Under the pieces are notes generated by a model. The model was not told the origin of the DNA, did no database searches, and was given only the letters and a program-made list of their open reading frames with translations. This document shows, piece by piece, positions 45,272 through 53,237 of a DNA stretch of 64,000 nt; positions within the stretch are counted from its first letter, which is position 1; each line of letters starts with the position of its first letter. Source of the DNA: Adhaeribacter pallidiroseus (GTDB taxonomy: Bacteria; Bacteroidota; Bacteroidia; Cytophagales; Hymenobacteraceae); assembly GCF_003340495.1 (NCBI RefSeq), contig NZ_QASA01000002.1, positions 39,147-103,146 on the forward strand, in the 5' to 3' direction. The translations under genes were made by a program, and so were the position numbers.

Positions 45272-46384
45272 ATGCCAATAGAAAGTGTTTACATAGAAAA
45301 TTTTAAATCCATTCGTGATAGTGAGAGAATATCAATTAAGCCGATTAATATTTTAATTGGGCCTAACGGAGTGGGGAAAAGTAATTTCATCAGTTTTTTT
45401 AAATTACTTAACAGCATTTACCAACAAAGACTTCGTAAATATGTAGCAGATAATGGGTATGAAGATCGTATTTTATATTTTGGCCGTAAAGTATCTGAAT
45501 ATCTAGCAGGGGGCATTGTTTTTAAACCAAATGATAATAATGTTAATAACCGATATGATTTTAAGTTAGTACCACAAGCTCAAGACAGCGGATTCTATTT
45601 TGAGGAAGAAACAGCTGGTTATAATGTCTTCGCTTATCATTACGGTGAAAAATGGCATTACATGGATTTAGATACTATTGGTAAACCTGAAAGCAACTTA
45701 AAAGACCACGGGGCAGATCGCAGTTTTTACCTAAGTAATTATTTTGAGGACTTTAAAGTATTTCACTTTCACGATACGAGTGCAAATTCCTCTTTGAAGC
45801 AAGTAGCAAAAACGCAGGATTACGCTTATTTGCGAGAAGATGGCAGTAACTTAGCTGCCTATCTGTTTAAAATCAAAGATACTCATCCCAAACATTTTAG
45901 AATGATTGAGCACACCATTCGTTCAGTGGCGCCGTTTTTTGATCGGTTTAATTTAAAGCCTGATGCTAAAAACGAAAACGTAATTTTCTTAAACTGGTTA
46001 GAAAAAGGGTCCGACGAATATTTTAATGCACATAATCTATCTGATGGTACTCTGCGCTTTATTGCTTTAACTACTTTATTACTACAACCAGATATTCCAA
46101 AAACCATTATAATAGACGAGCCAGAATTAGGATTGCACCCTTTTGCCATTCAGAAACTAGCCGCTATGATAAAAAGTGCTTCTTCTAAATCACAAATAAT
46201 CGTTTCTACTCAATCGGTAAACCTGGTAGATGAATTCTCTGCTGATGATATTATTGTAGTAGACCGAAGGGACAACCAAACAGTATTTACCCGTCAGTCG
46301 GAGGAAAGTCTTCGTGAATGGCTTAAGGATTACACCTTAGGGGAGCTTTGGGAGAAGAATGTATTGGGAGGTCGGCCCAGATGA
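45272..46384 (+). CDS. AAA ATPase (AAA_21/OLD-like), pair component
   Basis: 370 residues. Walker A ILIGPNGVGKSNFISFF, signature-like NLSDGTLRFIALTTLL, Walker B KTIIIDEPELGLHPFAI, then STQSVNLVDEF. The layout is of SMC-like, RecF/OLD-type ATPases used in PARIS, Gabija-like and similar systems. No nuclease domain is present; the DUF4276 protein supplies it. It overlaps the next gene by 4 bases (ATGA). Confidence 0.85.
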   Translation: MPIESVYIENFKSIRDSERISIKPINILIGPNGVGKSNFISFFKLLNSIYQQRLRKYVADNGYEDRILYFGRKVSEYLAGGIVFKPNDNNVNNRYDFKLVPQAQDSGFYFEEETAGYNVFAYHYGEKWHYMDLDTIGKPESNLKDHGADRSFYLSNYFEDFKVFHFHDTSANSSLKQVAKTQDYAYLREDGSNLAAYLFKIKDTHPKHFRMIEHTIRSVAPFFDRFNLKPDAKNENVIFLNWLEKGSDEYFNAHNLSDGTLRFIALTTLLLQPDIPKTIIIDEPELGLHPFAIQKLAAMIKSASSKSQIIVSTQSVNLVDEFSADDIIVVDRRDNQTVFTRQSEESLREWLKDYTLGELWEKNVLGGRPR

Positions 46385-47043
46385 GAGGACTATACATTTT
46401 AGCCGAAGGACCTACCGAAGAAGAGTTTATCAATGAAGTGCTCAGTCATTATTTTTATGATAAAGGCATATATGATGTAAGGGCAATTTTAATGAGCACT
46501 AGCCCTGGTTTTAAAGGAGGAGATGTTACTTACCAACGTTATAAGCTAAATGCCGAAAACCTATTAAAACGGGAACAAGATATAATTGTAACTTCTTTAA
46601 TTGATTATTTCCGATTACGAACAGATTTTCCGGAATATGCTCAAGCCCAAACTATAATTGACAAATATAAACGAGTTGATTTTTTGGAAAATGCTGTAGC
46701 TAACGATATTAATAGCCACCGTTTTTTGCCTTATATTCAATTGCATGAGTTTGAAGGATTATTATTTTCCCATACGGCTGGGTTTGATTATTTGCCTGAT
46801 TTATCGGACGCAAACAAGCAACAATTGTACAGCGCTGTACAGGAACATGATAATCCGGAAATGTTGAACGATGGAGCTGAAACAGCCCCATCTAAACGAT
46901 TGGAAAAACTTATCCCAGGGTACAAGAAGACCTTACACGGTCCAGTTATCGCTACTGAAATATCACTTTCCATTATTATGCAACGCTGTATTCGGTTTAA
47001 TAACTGGATTCAGGCTTTAACCCAAAGAATGCAGCAAAATTAA
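46381..47043 (+). CDS. DUF4276 (TOPRIM-like) protein, pair component
   Basis: 220 residues from the ATG at 46381 (MRGLYILAEGPTEEEFINEV). The LAEGPTEEEF opening and later YIQLHEFEGLLFS acidic positions are typical of DUF4276, a TOPRIM-related fold. ATP-binding protein/DUF4276 pairs are thought to be defence systems analogous to PARIS (AriA/AriB); the exact activity is unproved. Confidence 0.8.
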   Translation: MRGLYILAEGPTEEEFINEVLSHYFYDKGIYDVRAILMSTSPGFKGGDVTYQRYKLNAENLLKREQDIIVTSLIDYFRLRTDFPEYAQAQTIIDKYKRVDFLENAVANDINSHRFLPYIQLHEFEGLLFSHTAGFDYLPDLSDANKQQLYSAVQEHDNPEMLNDGAETAPSKRLEKLIPGYKKTLHGPVIATEISLSIIMQRCIRFNNWIQALTQRMQQN

Positions 47044-47188
47044 TGAAACTATCCAATTTAGTGAATACTTACAGATTGATCCTAATAAAATGGGGGTCTG
47101 GTACTTCAACCTGCTATGGGTGAACCCCAATTAAAGTATTTCATATTATTCTGATTCAGAAATAGTTTTGATAAAGCTTCAAAACATA

Positions 47189-47446
47189 ATGCCAATAAAA
47201 GCACTTAGACCAAGATATCAGGAAGGGTACTTAGTTGGCAAATATCCTTTTAGACCTATAAAGACCCAAGGGGACGACTTGGCAAACCGAATGGTAGCAA
47301 AATTTTTTGTTGATAATTCTGATGGAAAATTTTGGGATACATTTTTTCTACCTATGCCGAATGAAGTTATATATCCAGAAAATGATGAAGTTGGAGTGGA
47401 ACTGAACAAGATTAAACTAGAGTTCAATAAAAAATACCACTGTTAG
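47189..47446 (+). CDS. Small hypothetical protein in the defence island
   Basis: 85 residues from the ATG at 47189 (MPIKALRPRYQEGYLVGKYP). Acidic C-terminus (YPENDEVGVELNKIKLEF). No family recognised. It lies between the DUF4276 and Shedu genes, 146 bases after the former, and may have its own promoter. Confidence 0.45.
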   Translation: MPIKALRPRYQEGYLVGKYPFRPIKTQGDDLANRMVAKFFVDNSDGKFWDTFFLPMPNEVIYPENDEVGVELNKIKLEFNKKYHC

Positions 47447-47502
47447 CAAGAGGTTCATTTTACATTATAAATTAAGCTACCGTTCACAGAAAAAATTAAG
47501 AA

Positions 47503-48657
47503 ATGGATAATTACGAAAATCCAAAGGAAGGTAAAACCTATATAAGTCCTAGTTTAAAGAGTTTTGGCAATTTAAATAGGAAAATACGAATTGCTTCGAA
47601 GGTGATTAACTCACCCGATACGTATGCTTTTGGTATAATAAAAGATGAAGTTGTGCTTAGACATGGAATAAATGCACAATCCTATATAAGTGCAAAATTC
47701 ATTGAAGATGACAGAAGAATTTTTGTTTTGAATATTCAAGGCTATTCAGTTGGAACGGACAAACCGCGTAATGCAAGTTTTGCTTTTATCGGAGATGAAA
47801 TAAATAAACTTTTTGAATTTTTAAAGAATATTCAACATGTAAAGCTTGCAGATAGTAAGCCAATCAATATAAGTGATGAAGAGCTTAAAAAATTGATAAT
47901 TTCAGATAATCAAGCTAGAAGCTTATTACATGATAATCAAGAAATTTTTACTCAAATAATAAGGTCAGAAATTACGAAAGAAGATATTGTTGCAATAGGA
48001 TATCGTAAAAAGCAACTTGGAAATTACCAAAATTTATTATCAGATAGAATTTTTTTTGAAAATGCAAAGACCAAAAACAATTTAACGGATGAATCTCTTT
48101 GGCAAAAATTCTTTGAGAAGAATCAATGGGTTTTTGGATATGGGTTAGGTTATATATTCTTGTCGAGTCTTGATGATAAGAAATTAGAACAAGTTGTTCA
48201 AGGCCATAATGTTAATAATTATGGAAAACGTGTCGATGCTTTAATGAAGACAAATGGTATTATATCAAATTTATGTTTTGTTGAAATTAAAACAAATACT
48301 ACACCTTTACTTGATAACAAACCTTATCGTTCAGGCTGTTGGGCTCCTTCAAGAGAATTAGCTGGAGCCGTAGCTCAAATTTAAGGTACTGTTGCTTCAG
48401 CAATAAAGTCTTTATCAGAAAAAATAATTACTGAAGATCAGGAAGGAAATCCAACTGGAGAAGAAGTTTTTAATTATCAACCAAAATCATATCTAGTAAT
48501 AGGGAATTTAAGCGAATTTTCAAGCGAACATGGTATAAACAAAGACAAATATCGTTCTTTTGAACTATATAGAAAGAATACTACAAATCCAGAAATAATA
48601 ACTTTTGATGAGCTTTACGAAAGAGCAAAGTTTATTGTACACAATAACGAAAACTAA
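47503..48657 (+). pseudogene. Shedu-like (DUF4263) nuclease, in-frame nonsense codon
   Basis: 384 codons with TAA at 48382-48384 where the family continues; the sequence on both sides is one frame: before, SLWQKFFEKNQWVFGYGLGY, KRVDALMKTNG and CFVEIKTN (PD-(D/E)XK core D..ExK); after, GTVASAIKSLSEK and SYLVIGNLSEFSS. CAA to TAA (Gln) is the simplest change. Shedu SduA is a single-protein anti-phage nuclease. The truncated 293-residue product keeps the catalytic EIK but loses the C-terminal third, so it is probably inactive unless read through. Confidence 0.8.
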
Positions 48658-48778
48658 GGATGTAAATAGAGATAAATTAAGTAAGAAATTAAAATCTTAT
48701 ATTTTTATCAGCGATTTTGCAGTTGAAACAAAAATATTGATCAATTATTTGTATAATAATTAATATAATATGCTTTCT

Positions 48779-48806
48779 ATTTAACATAATACTAGTTATT
48801 AGGACA
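48779..48806 (+). other. dif-like XerC/XerD site 5
   Basis: ATTTAACATAA, spacer TACTAG, TTATTAGGACA. Differs from site 1 (10505) only in one arm base and one spacer base. It marks the right border of the defence island. Confidence 0.7.
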
Positions 48807-48817
48807 ATGACTGCGTA

Positions 48818-49012
48818 ATGAAATCAATATTAATGGCAAGTTTATATTTCTTATTAATAACCATATTGTCTAATAACCAGCTTGCCTGGATTGTTGCTGC
48901 TTTTTTTATAACAGATGTTCTCGGTAAAATTGCAGCAATCAAATATTTAATAAACTACAATACAATAAGCTTCAAAAAGCTGTTTCAGCATATATTGAAA
49001 CAGCTTTTTTGA
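48818..49012 (+). CDS. Possible small membrane protein
   Basis: 64 codons with two hydrophobic stretches (ILMASLYFLLITIL and LAWIVAAFFITDVLG). However, its last 13 codons coincide with a terminator hairpin, and no homologue is recognised. Either a very small membrane protein or chance. Confidence 0.3.
   Translation: MKSILMASLYFLLITILSNNQLAWIVAAFFITDVLGKIAAIKYLINYNTISFKKLFQHILKQLF
48974..49010. terminator. Bidirectional terminator between convergent genes
   Basis: 14-bp stem AAAAAGCTGTTTCA / TGAAACAGCTTTTT with an 8-nt loop, flanked by A/T runs on both sides. It serves the minus-strand lipoprotein gene at 49019 and any plus-strand transcript from the defence island. Confidence 0.8.
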
Positions 49013-49018
49013 AATTAG

Positions 49019-49663
49019 CTAATTAACTGTAAAAGCATAAACATTACCTTGCTCTCCTACTGGACCATCCGACCACTTTTCCATTAAAGCAACACTTGCC
49101 TGATGATCATTTTGTAAGCTGATGCTAAAAGTAGCCCGGTCGCAACGATCTTTCCCTTTTATCGCACGACTATCGCTGTATGCATTACTCAACAAAAAAG
49201 CATAATTACCTTTCTTCTTCGGTACAATGGCAATCTTCATTTCGTATTTACCATTCGTTTCCACGTACCTAACTCCTTCAGCTGCTTCCGGAACGGGTAT
49301 ATTTGTGGAATTAAATGCTTCGCCCTTCATAGCTATAAAGTCAAAGTCATACACATACCACTTACGTTCTTTATTGGGCAAGTATTCTACAATGGTAATA
49401 GCACTGCCAATAGTTGCTGCATTTGTATAATCTACAGGAGCTTGACTACCAATGGGAGTTAGGGTACTAGGAAATTCGGATACTAAATAAATAGTATCAC
49501 CTACTTGCACTTTATCTTTATCTGGCGTAAAAGCTGCAGTCACCCCGAAGCTGTACTTGGGGTTTGGATTCAAACAACCGGGATCAGGGCAGCCGCTTAG
49601 CATTACGCTTAAGCAAATAAAGCCAATTAGATGAATGAATTTATGTCTCTTATTGATAACCAT
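49019..49663 (-). CDS. Lipoprotein of unknown function
   Basis: 214 residues with lipobox (FICLSVMLSGC, Cys near residue 25). The mature part has PDKDKVQVGDTIYLVSEFP and a beta-rich pattern, typical of small Bacteroidota lipoproteins. It starts 14 bases inside the end of the 49650 gene and is therefore coupled to it. No family recognised. Confidence 0.7.
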   Translation of the reverse strand: MVINKRHKFIHLIGFICLSVMLSGCPDPGCLNPNPKYSFGVTAAFTPDKDKVQVGDTIYLVSEFPSTLTPIGSQAPVDYTNAATIGSAITIVEYLPNKERKWYVYDFDFIAMKGEAFNSTNIPVPEAAEGVRYVETNGKYEMKIAIVPKKKGNYAFLLSNAYSDSRAIKGKDRCDRATFSISLQNDHQASVALMEKWSDGPVGEQGNVYAFTVN

Positions 49664-51639
49664 ATTGTCTAAATAAATCTCTAACTTGGGTTGCTTGATT
49701 ATTACTGTTTTCGGATAAAAGCCGTTCCCGGTATAATTGCGGCGATCTTATCTCCGAATCAATGGCATTTATTAATTGTAGATTGGTATATAAAGAAACC
49801 TGATCATTAACTGTAATTTCACCTGGTGTATTGTCGATTAAATCCTGAAAAAGTCCTCTTGGAATCCATTTGAAAGGATCATCAGGTAAAAGTGGATTAA
49901 ACGCTTCTAATGCGGCTATATGCGGCCTTATAGTACCATTAGAGCAAGTACTGGTTTGATAGTCTTGCACCCGTACACAAGAGCTGTTAGTACCGTATCT
50001 CGCATCAGCTAGAAATTGTCCATAGTGGCTGGCCCATCCTTCATTTAAAGCAATAATTGGCGAACTACTCGTGTTTCCCCGGCCATAAGGGTTAGGTGAG
50101 GAAGAAACAGTAGCGCTAATAATTTCATTAATCGTAGCATCAACGGCGGCGGTGTACCAGAGATTACCAGCTTGGGTATACAGAGCCGTGTGCGATAATT
50201 CATGAAAAATTGTTTCTACCACTAAATCGGAGTTAATCTTAGTATAATCGCTTACGTTATAATTGTACACTACATCTATCTGCCGTTTTAAGTAGCCAAC
50301 CATCGTGTTAAATCCACCCGCAACAGGATTGACAGCGGAAGCAATAAAGTTATTGACAAAAGCGGTTTCTAAACCATCCCAAAATCTAATACCAAATAGA
50401 GGCGCAGCACCCGTTCCACCTAAAGATCCCCAGTTGCTGATTAAAATTCGTAAACCGGCTGGCGGCGCACTAGTTCCCTGCGCAATAATTAAAGATCGGT
50501 ATTGTTGTACGGCATTGTGCGTAGTAGCGGCTACCCAATCCCGGGTTTGTAAAGAATTAACATCATTATTTCTAACGAACGTATAAGCCGGTATGTTATT
50601 AATCTGGCTGCCCGAAAACTTACCAAGCACTTTCTTTACTGAGGAAATTACTTGCCAAAAACGGACACCGCGGATGCTCCGGATACTGGCGTTTTCGTTT
50701 TTAAACTTGAGAATTACTTTAACTTTATTCCGGAATTTTGCAGTAGAAGTAAAATTACCGGTGCTATTAGTATACATGCGCTCTATCTTGAACCACCTCT
50801 TAGCCACTACCCGCAATTTTTGTAGTCCCTGCACTCCTAATTGCGTATCCTGCACATTAATTTTACCGATGGTCGAAACAGCGGGTGATGGCGGAGTAAC
50901 CGGAGCCGATACGCATTTCTTTAATACATCATCCCAGACGTAACCAGTAGGGCAACCATCCGGCACACACTTATTTAGATCGTAGTCAAAATGGTAACCT
51001 GGGTTACAATCAGGTATCCGTTGGGTTATCGCGGCTGCGTTGCCGGCTAAATCATCGCCATCAGCGTTTAAACCAGCTAGCCGTTCGGCTTCAACTTCTA
51101 CGGCTATGTCAGTAGGGATATGCACCGAAGCTAAGGTTTGATACGTGATTCCGGCTGGAAAAGTAAAATTGGTGGGCACTACTGCATATTGCCAAGTTAT
51201 TTGGTCGCTAGGCACAGCCGGGTCCTGATAATAATCACCTTCGGTTATTACCTGATAATCCAATGGTTCATCAAATAAATCTAAATCCAGAGTTTCTTCG
51301 AGGGTAATTAATTGCTCTTTAGTAGTAGGCTTAAACCGAACGTACAAATTAGTAGCGGCCAACGTGGTCCAAGTGCCGCCTTTTACGTTGGTATACGCCC
51401 GGCGCATATTAGCTAGTAGATAAGGATTGGGTAACTGGCTACCTAAAACAGTGGGTTGTTCAGTATTGGGGTTAATAACATTAGCGCTGGTAGTAGTTTT
51501 CACTTCCGGTTGCCAACCTTTTTCCGGTTGGAGGCTACAGGCATTTAAGAATAACAACCCCAAAGCTAGTAAGCTGGAAAAAGCATAATTTTTCCAGTTA
51601 CCATGCCATAAGGCCTGGCAAAAAAATAGATTTTTTCAT
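49650..51639 (-). CDS. Zinc metalloprotease-like lipoprotein (one-base frame break at N-terminus)
   Basis: The main frame (51563 to 49650, 637 codons) has HELSHTALY and LNEGWASHYG, the pattern of a HExxH..E gluzincin-type zinc protease. A short Cys-rich EGF-like insert (CNPGYHFDYDLNKC, CPTGYVWDDVLKKC) precedes it. The first ~25 residues of the true start (ATG at 51639, MKKSIFCQALWHGNWKNY) join in frame only if one T of a T7 run is dropped; then NYAFSSLLALGLLFLNAC gives a lipobox Cys. A secreted surface lipoprotein, likely outer-membrane anchored. It is co-transcribed with the 49019 lipoprotein gene. Confidence 0.7.
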
Positions 51640-51945
51640 GAAACCAATAAGTATAAGTGGATGATTATTTGCCTTAAATATAAAACAATATCGTTAATAA
51701 ACAATATAAATAAAAGGTTATATTTATTAATATTTATATATTTGTTTGGGTAAGAACCTTTTTTATGTTAGAAGCAAAATTCATTGCATTTCTTAATTTT
51801 AGGCTGTCAATGAAACTTTTGTGAAATAGTCCAACGCTTATTTTGAAGTACTGCTAAATATTTTATTGAGCGCACCTTGCTGGGTACTTTTTTCAAAACG
51901 TGTCTATATATTTTCATCAGAGATAATAATTACTATCTCCAGTAT
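51640..51945. other. Intergenic stretch upstream of the lipoprotein operon
   Basis: About 300 A/T-rich bases with no gene, just upstream of the repeat. It probably holds the promoter of the minus-strand operon. Confidence 0.4.
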
Positions 51946-52080
51946 GCATCTCAAAACACAGCAGGGTTTTTATTTTAAGAGATGCTTTTTTAAGATGGCT
52001 ATAAACCAGAAAAGACCTAATGATACCAAGCTTATTCTAGTATCATTATTCCGTCCTTTTGCGAGATGAACTTGGTCAGC
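51946..52080 (-). repeat. Structured intergenic repeat, copy 4 (reverse orientation)
   Basis: On the plus strand: stem GCATCTC (51946-51952) with GAGATGC (51979-51985), TTTTTTAAGATGGC, a hairpin TAATGATAC / GTATCATTA (52018-52026 / 52040-52048), core CCGTCCTTTTGCGAGATG (52051-52068) and CTTGGTCAGC (52071-52080). The order matches the other three copies. The variable hairpin differs in sequence but is retained. Confidence 0.65.
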
Positions 52081-52278
52081 TCATTTTCGGATTAGATATC
52101 CTATATTACTTATATCAACCGCTATTCAAAATTTAGTTTAAGTTAGCTAAAAGTAAATTCACATTTTGCGGAGACTTCACAGAACCAAGTAAATACGTTT
52201 ATGCCTATATTTACTAAATTTGATTTAACTGGTTTTTAAATTATTATAAATATTCCTCTTCATTCCTTTGTTTGTTCC

Positions 52279-52677
52279 ATGATATTATTTGACGATGGAT
52301 CTTTTCTTCTGGATTATGATTCGGCTTCGGATACGATATTTGTCACGTTACCTGATATGCGAATGCATAAATTAAGTGAAGCCGAAGAATGTTTTAGGAT
52401 TATGGTAAATTATGTCAACGATTACCAGGTGCAAAACATACTCTTGGATTCTAGCCGGGCAATGGTGGAAGTAGAAGATACGCAGTACAATCACCTTATT
52501 TACCGCGTGTCCCTCCAACTCAAGCAAACGCATTTAAAAAAAGTAGCGCGCTTGGTGAGTTCTATCCCAAAACTAGAAGCCATGGCGCACTGGATACAAG
52601 CTCAAGTCTTAACTACCCCACCATCCAGTTATTTGATTAAAACTTTACCAGCAAAGAAGCTGCTTTGGAGTGGTTAA
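52279..52677 (+). CDS. STAS-like small protein
   Basis: 132 residues: YDSASDTIFVTLPDMRM, a helix CFRIMVNYVNDYQVQNILLD followed by the SS motif of STAS-like domains, and a long C-terminal helix pair. It resembles the family of the 16416 and 59232 proteins in layout (strand-helix-strand with LLDSSR) but not closely in sequence. Likely a signalling protein near the kinase at 53238. Confidence 0.55.
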   Translation: MILFDDGSFLLDYDSASDTIFVTLPDMRMHKLSEAEECFRIMVNYVNDYQVQNILLDSSRAMVEVEDTQYNHLIYRVSLQLKQTHLKKVARLVSSIPKLEAMAHWIQAQVLTTPPSSYLIKTLPAKKLLWSG

Positions 52678-53237
52678 CAGGCACCTCCTCACGTTCTCAA
52701 TTATAATGGCTTCTGTAATTAATGATAAATTTCGTTGGGTCGTTTGCCATGGTAGAATCTTCATACATGGGGGTTACAGATTATATAAGCGACAACGAGC
52801 AGGTGAAAGCTAGTTGAAATTTGTTGAGAAGTGAACAAAACTGATCCGATTAGAAAATAAAGCCAGTAGCTAGCTCTTTGATTGCCTATGGAAGATGGTG
52901 GCTTGTATCCATTCAATCTATTAAACGCATCTCTAAAATCAAACAGGCACATTAATTTAAAGAATGGCTTTATGGAATGTTTTCATCAACTCCAAAGCTT
53001 CCCTGTTTTTTGTGCATTCTTCTGCTTATTACCCCGTTTTCTAATGGATCAGGTGAACTTTAGGTTTACTGGACAATTATTGAAACATTAAACAAGCAAG
53101 TTTTCCCTTTTACTAATCATAATATCAACTAAAACAAGCAAATACAGTATAGAATAAATTTGCTAATTTGGGGTAATAAATGCCCTAGTGGCACTTCTTA
53201 TCTTAACGAATTTCTTTAGATACTACTTTTCCTATTT
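52678..53237. other. 560-bp gap, nothing recognised
   Basis: Short frames exist on both strands (52761-52952 minus, 52882-53091 plus) but are not supported by composition or known motifs. No repeat or strong hairpin was identified. It may hold the kinase promoter. Confidence 0.35.

Noticed and set aside
51866..52069. 67-codon plus-strand frame
   Set aside because: It is the structured repeat copy 4 read as protein.
52761..53091. Two short opposing frames
   Set aside because: No family or start-site support; possibly remnants, not callable.
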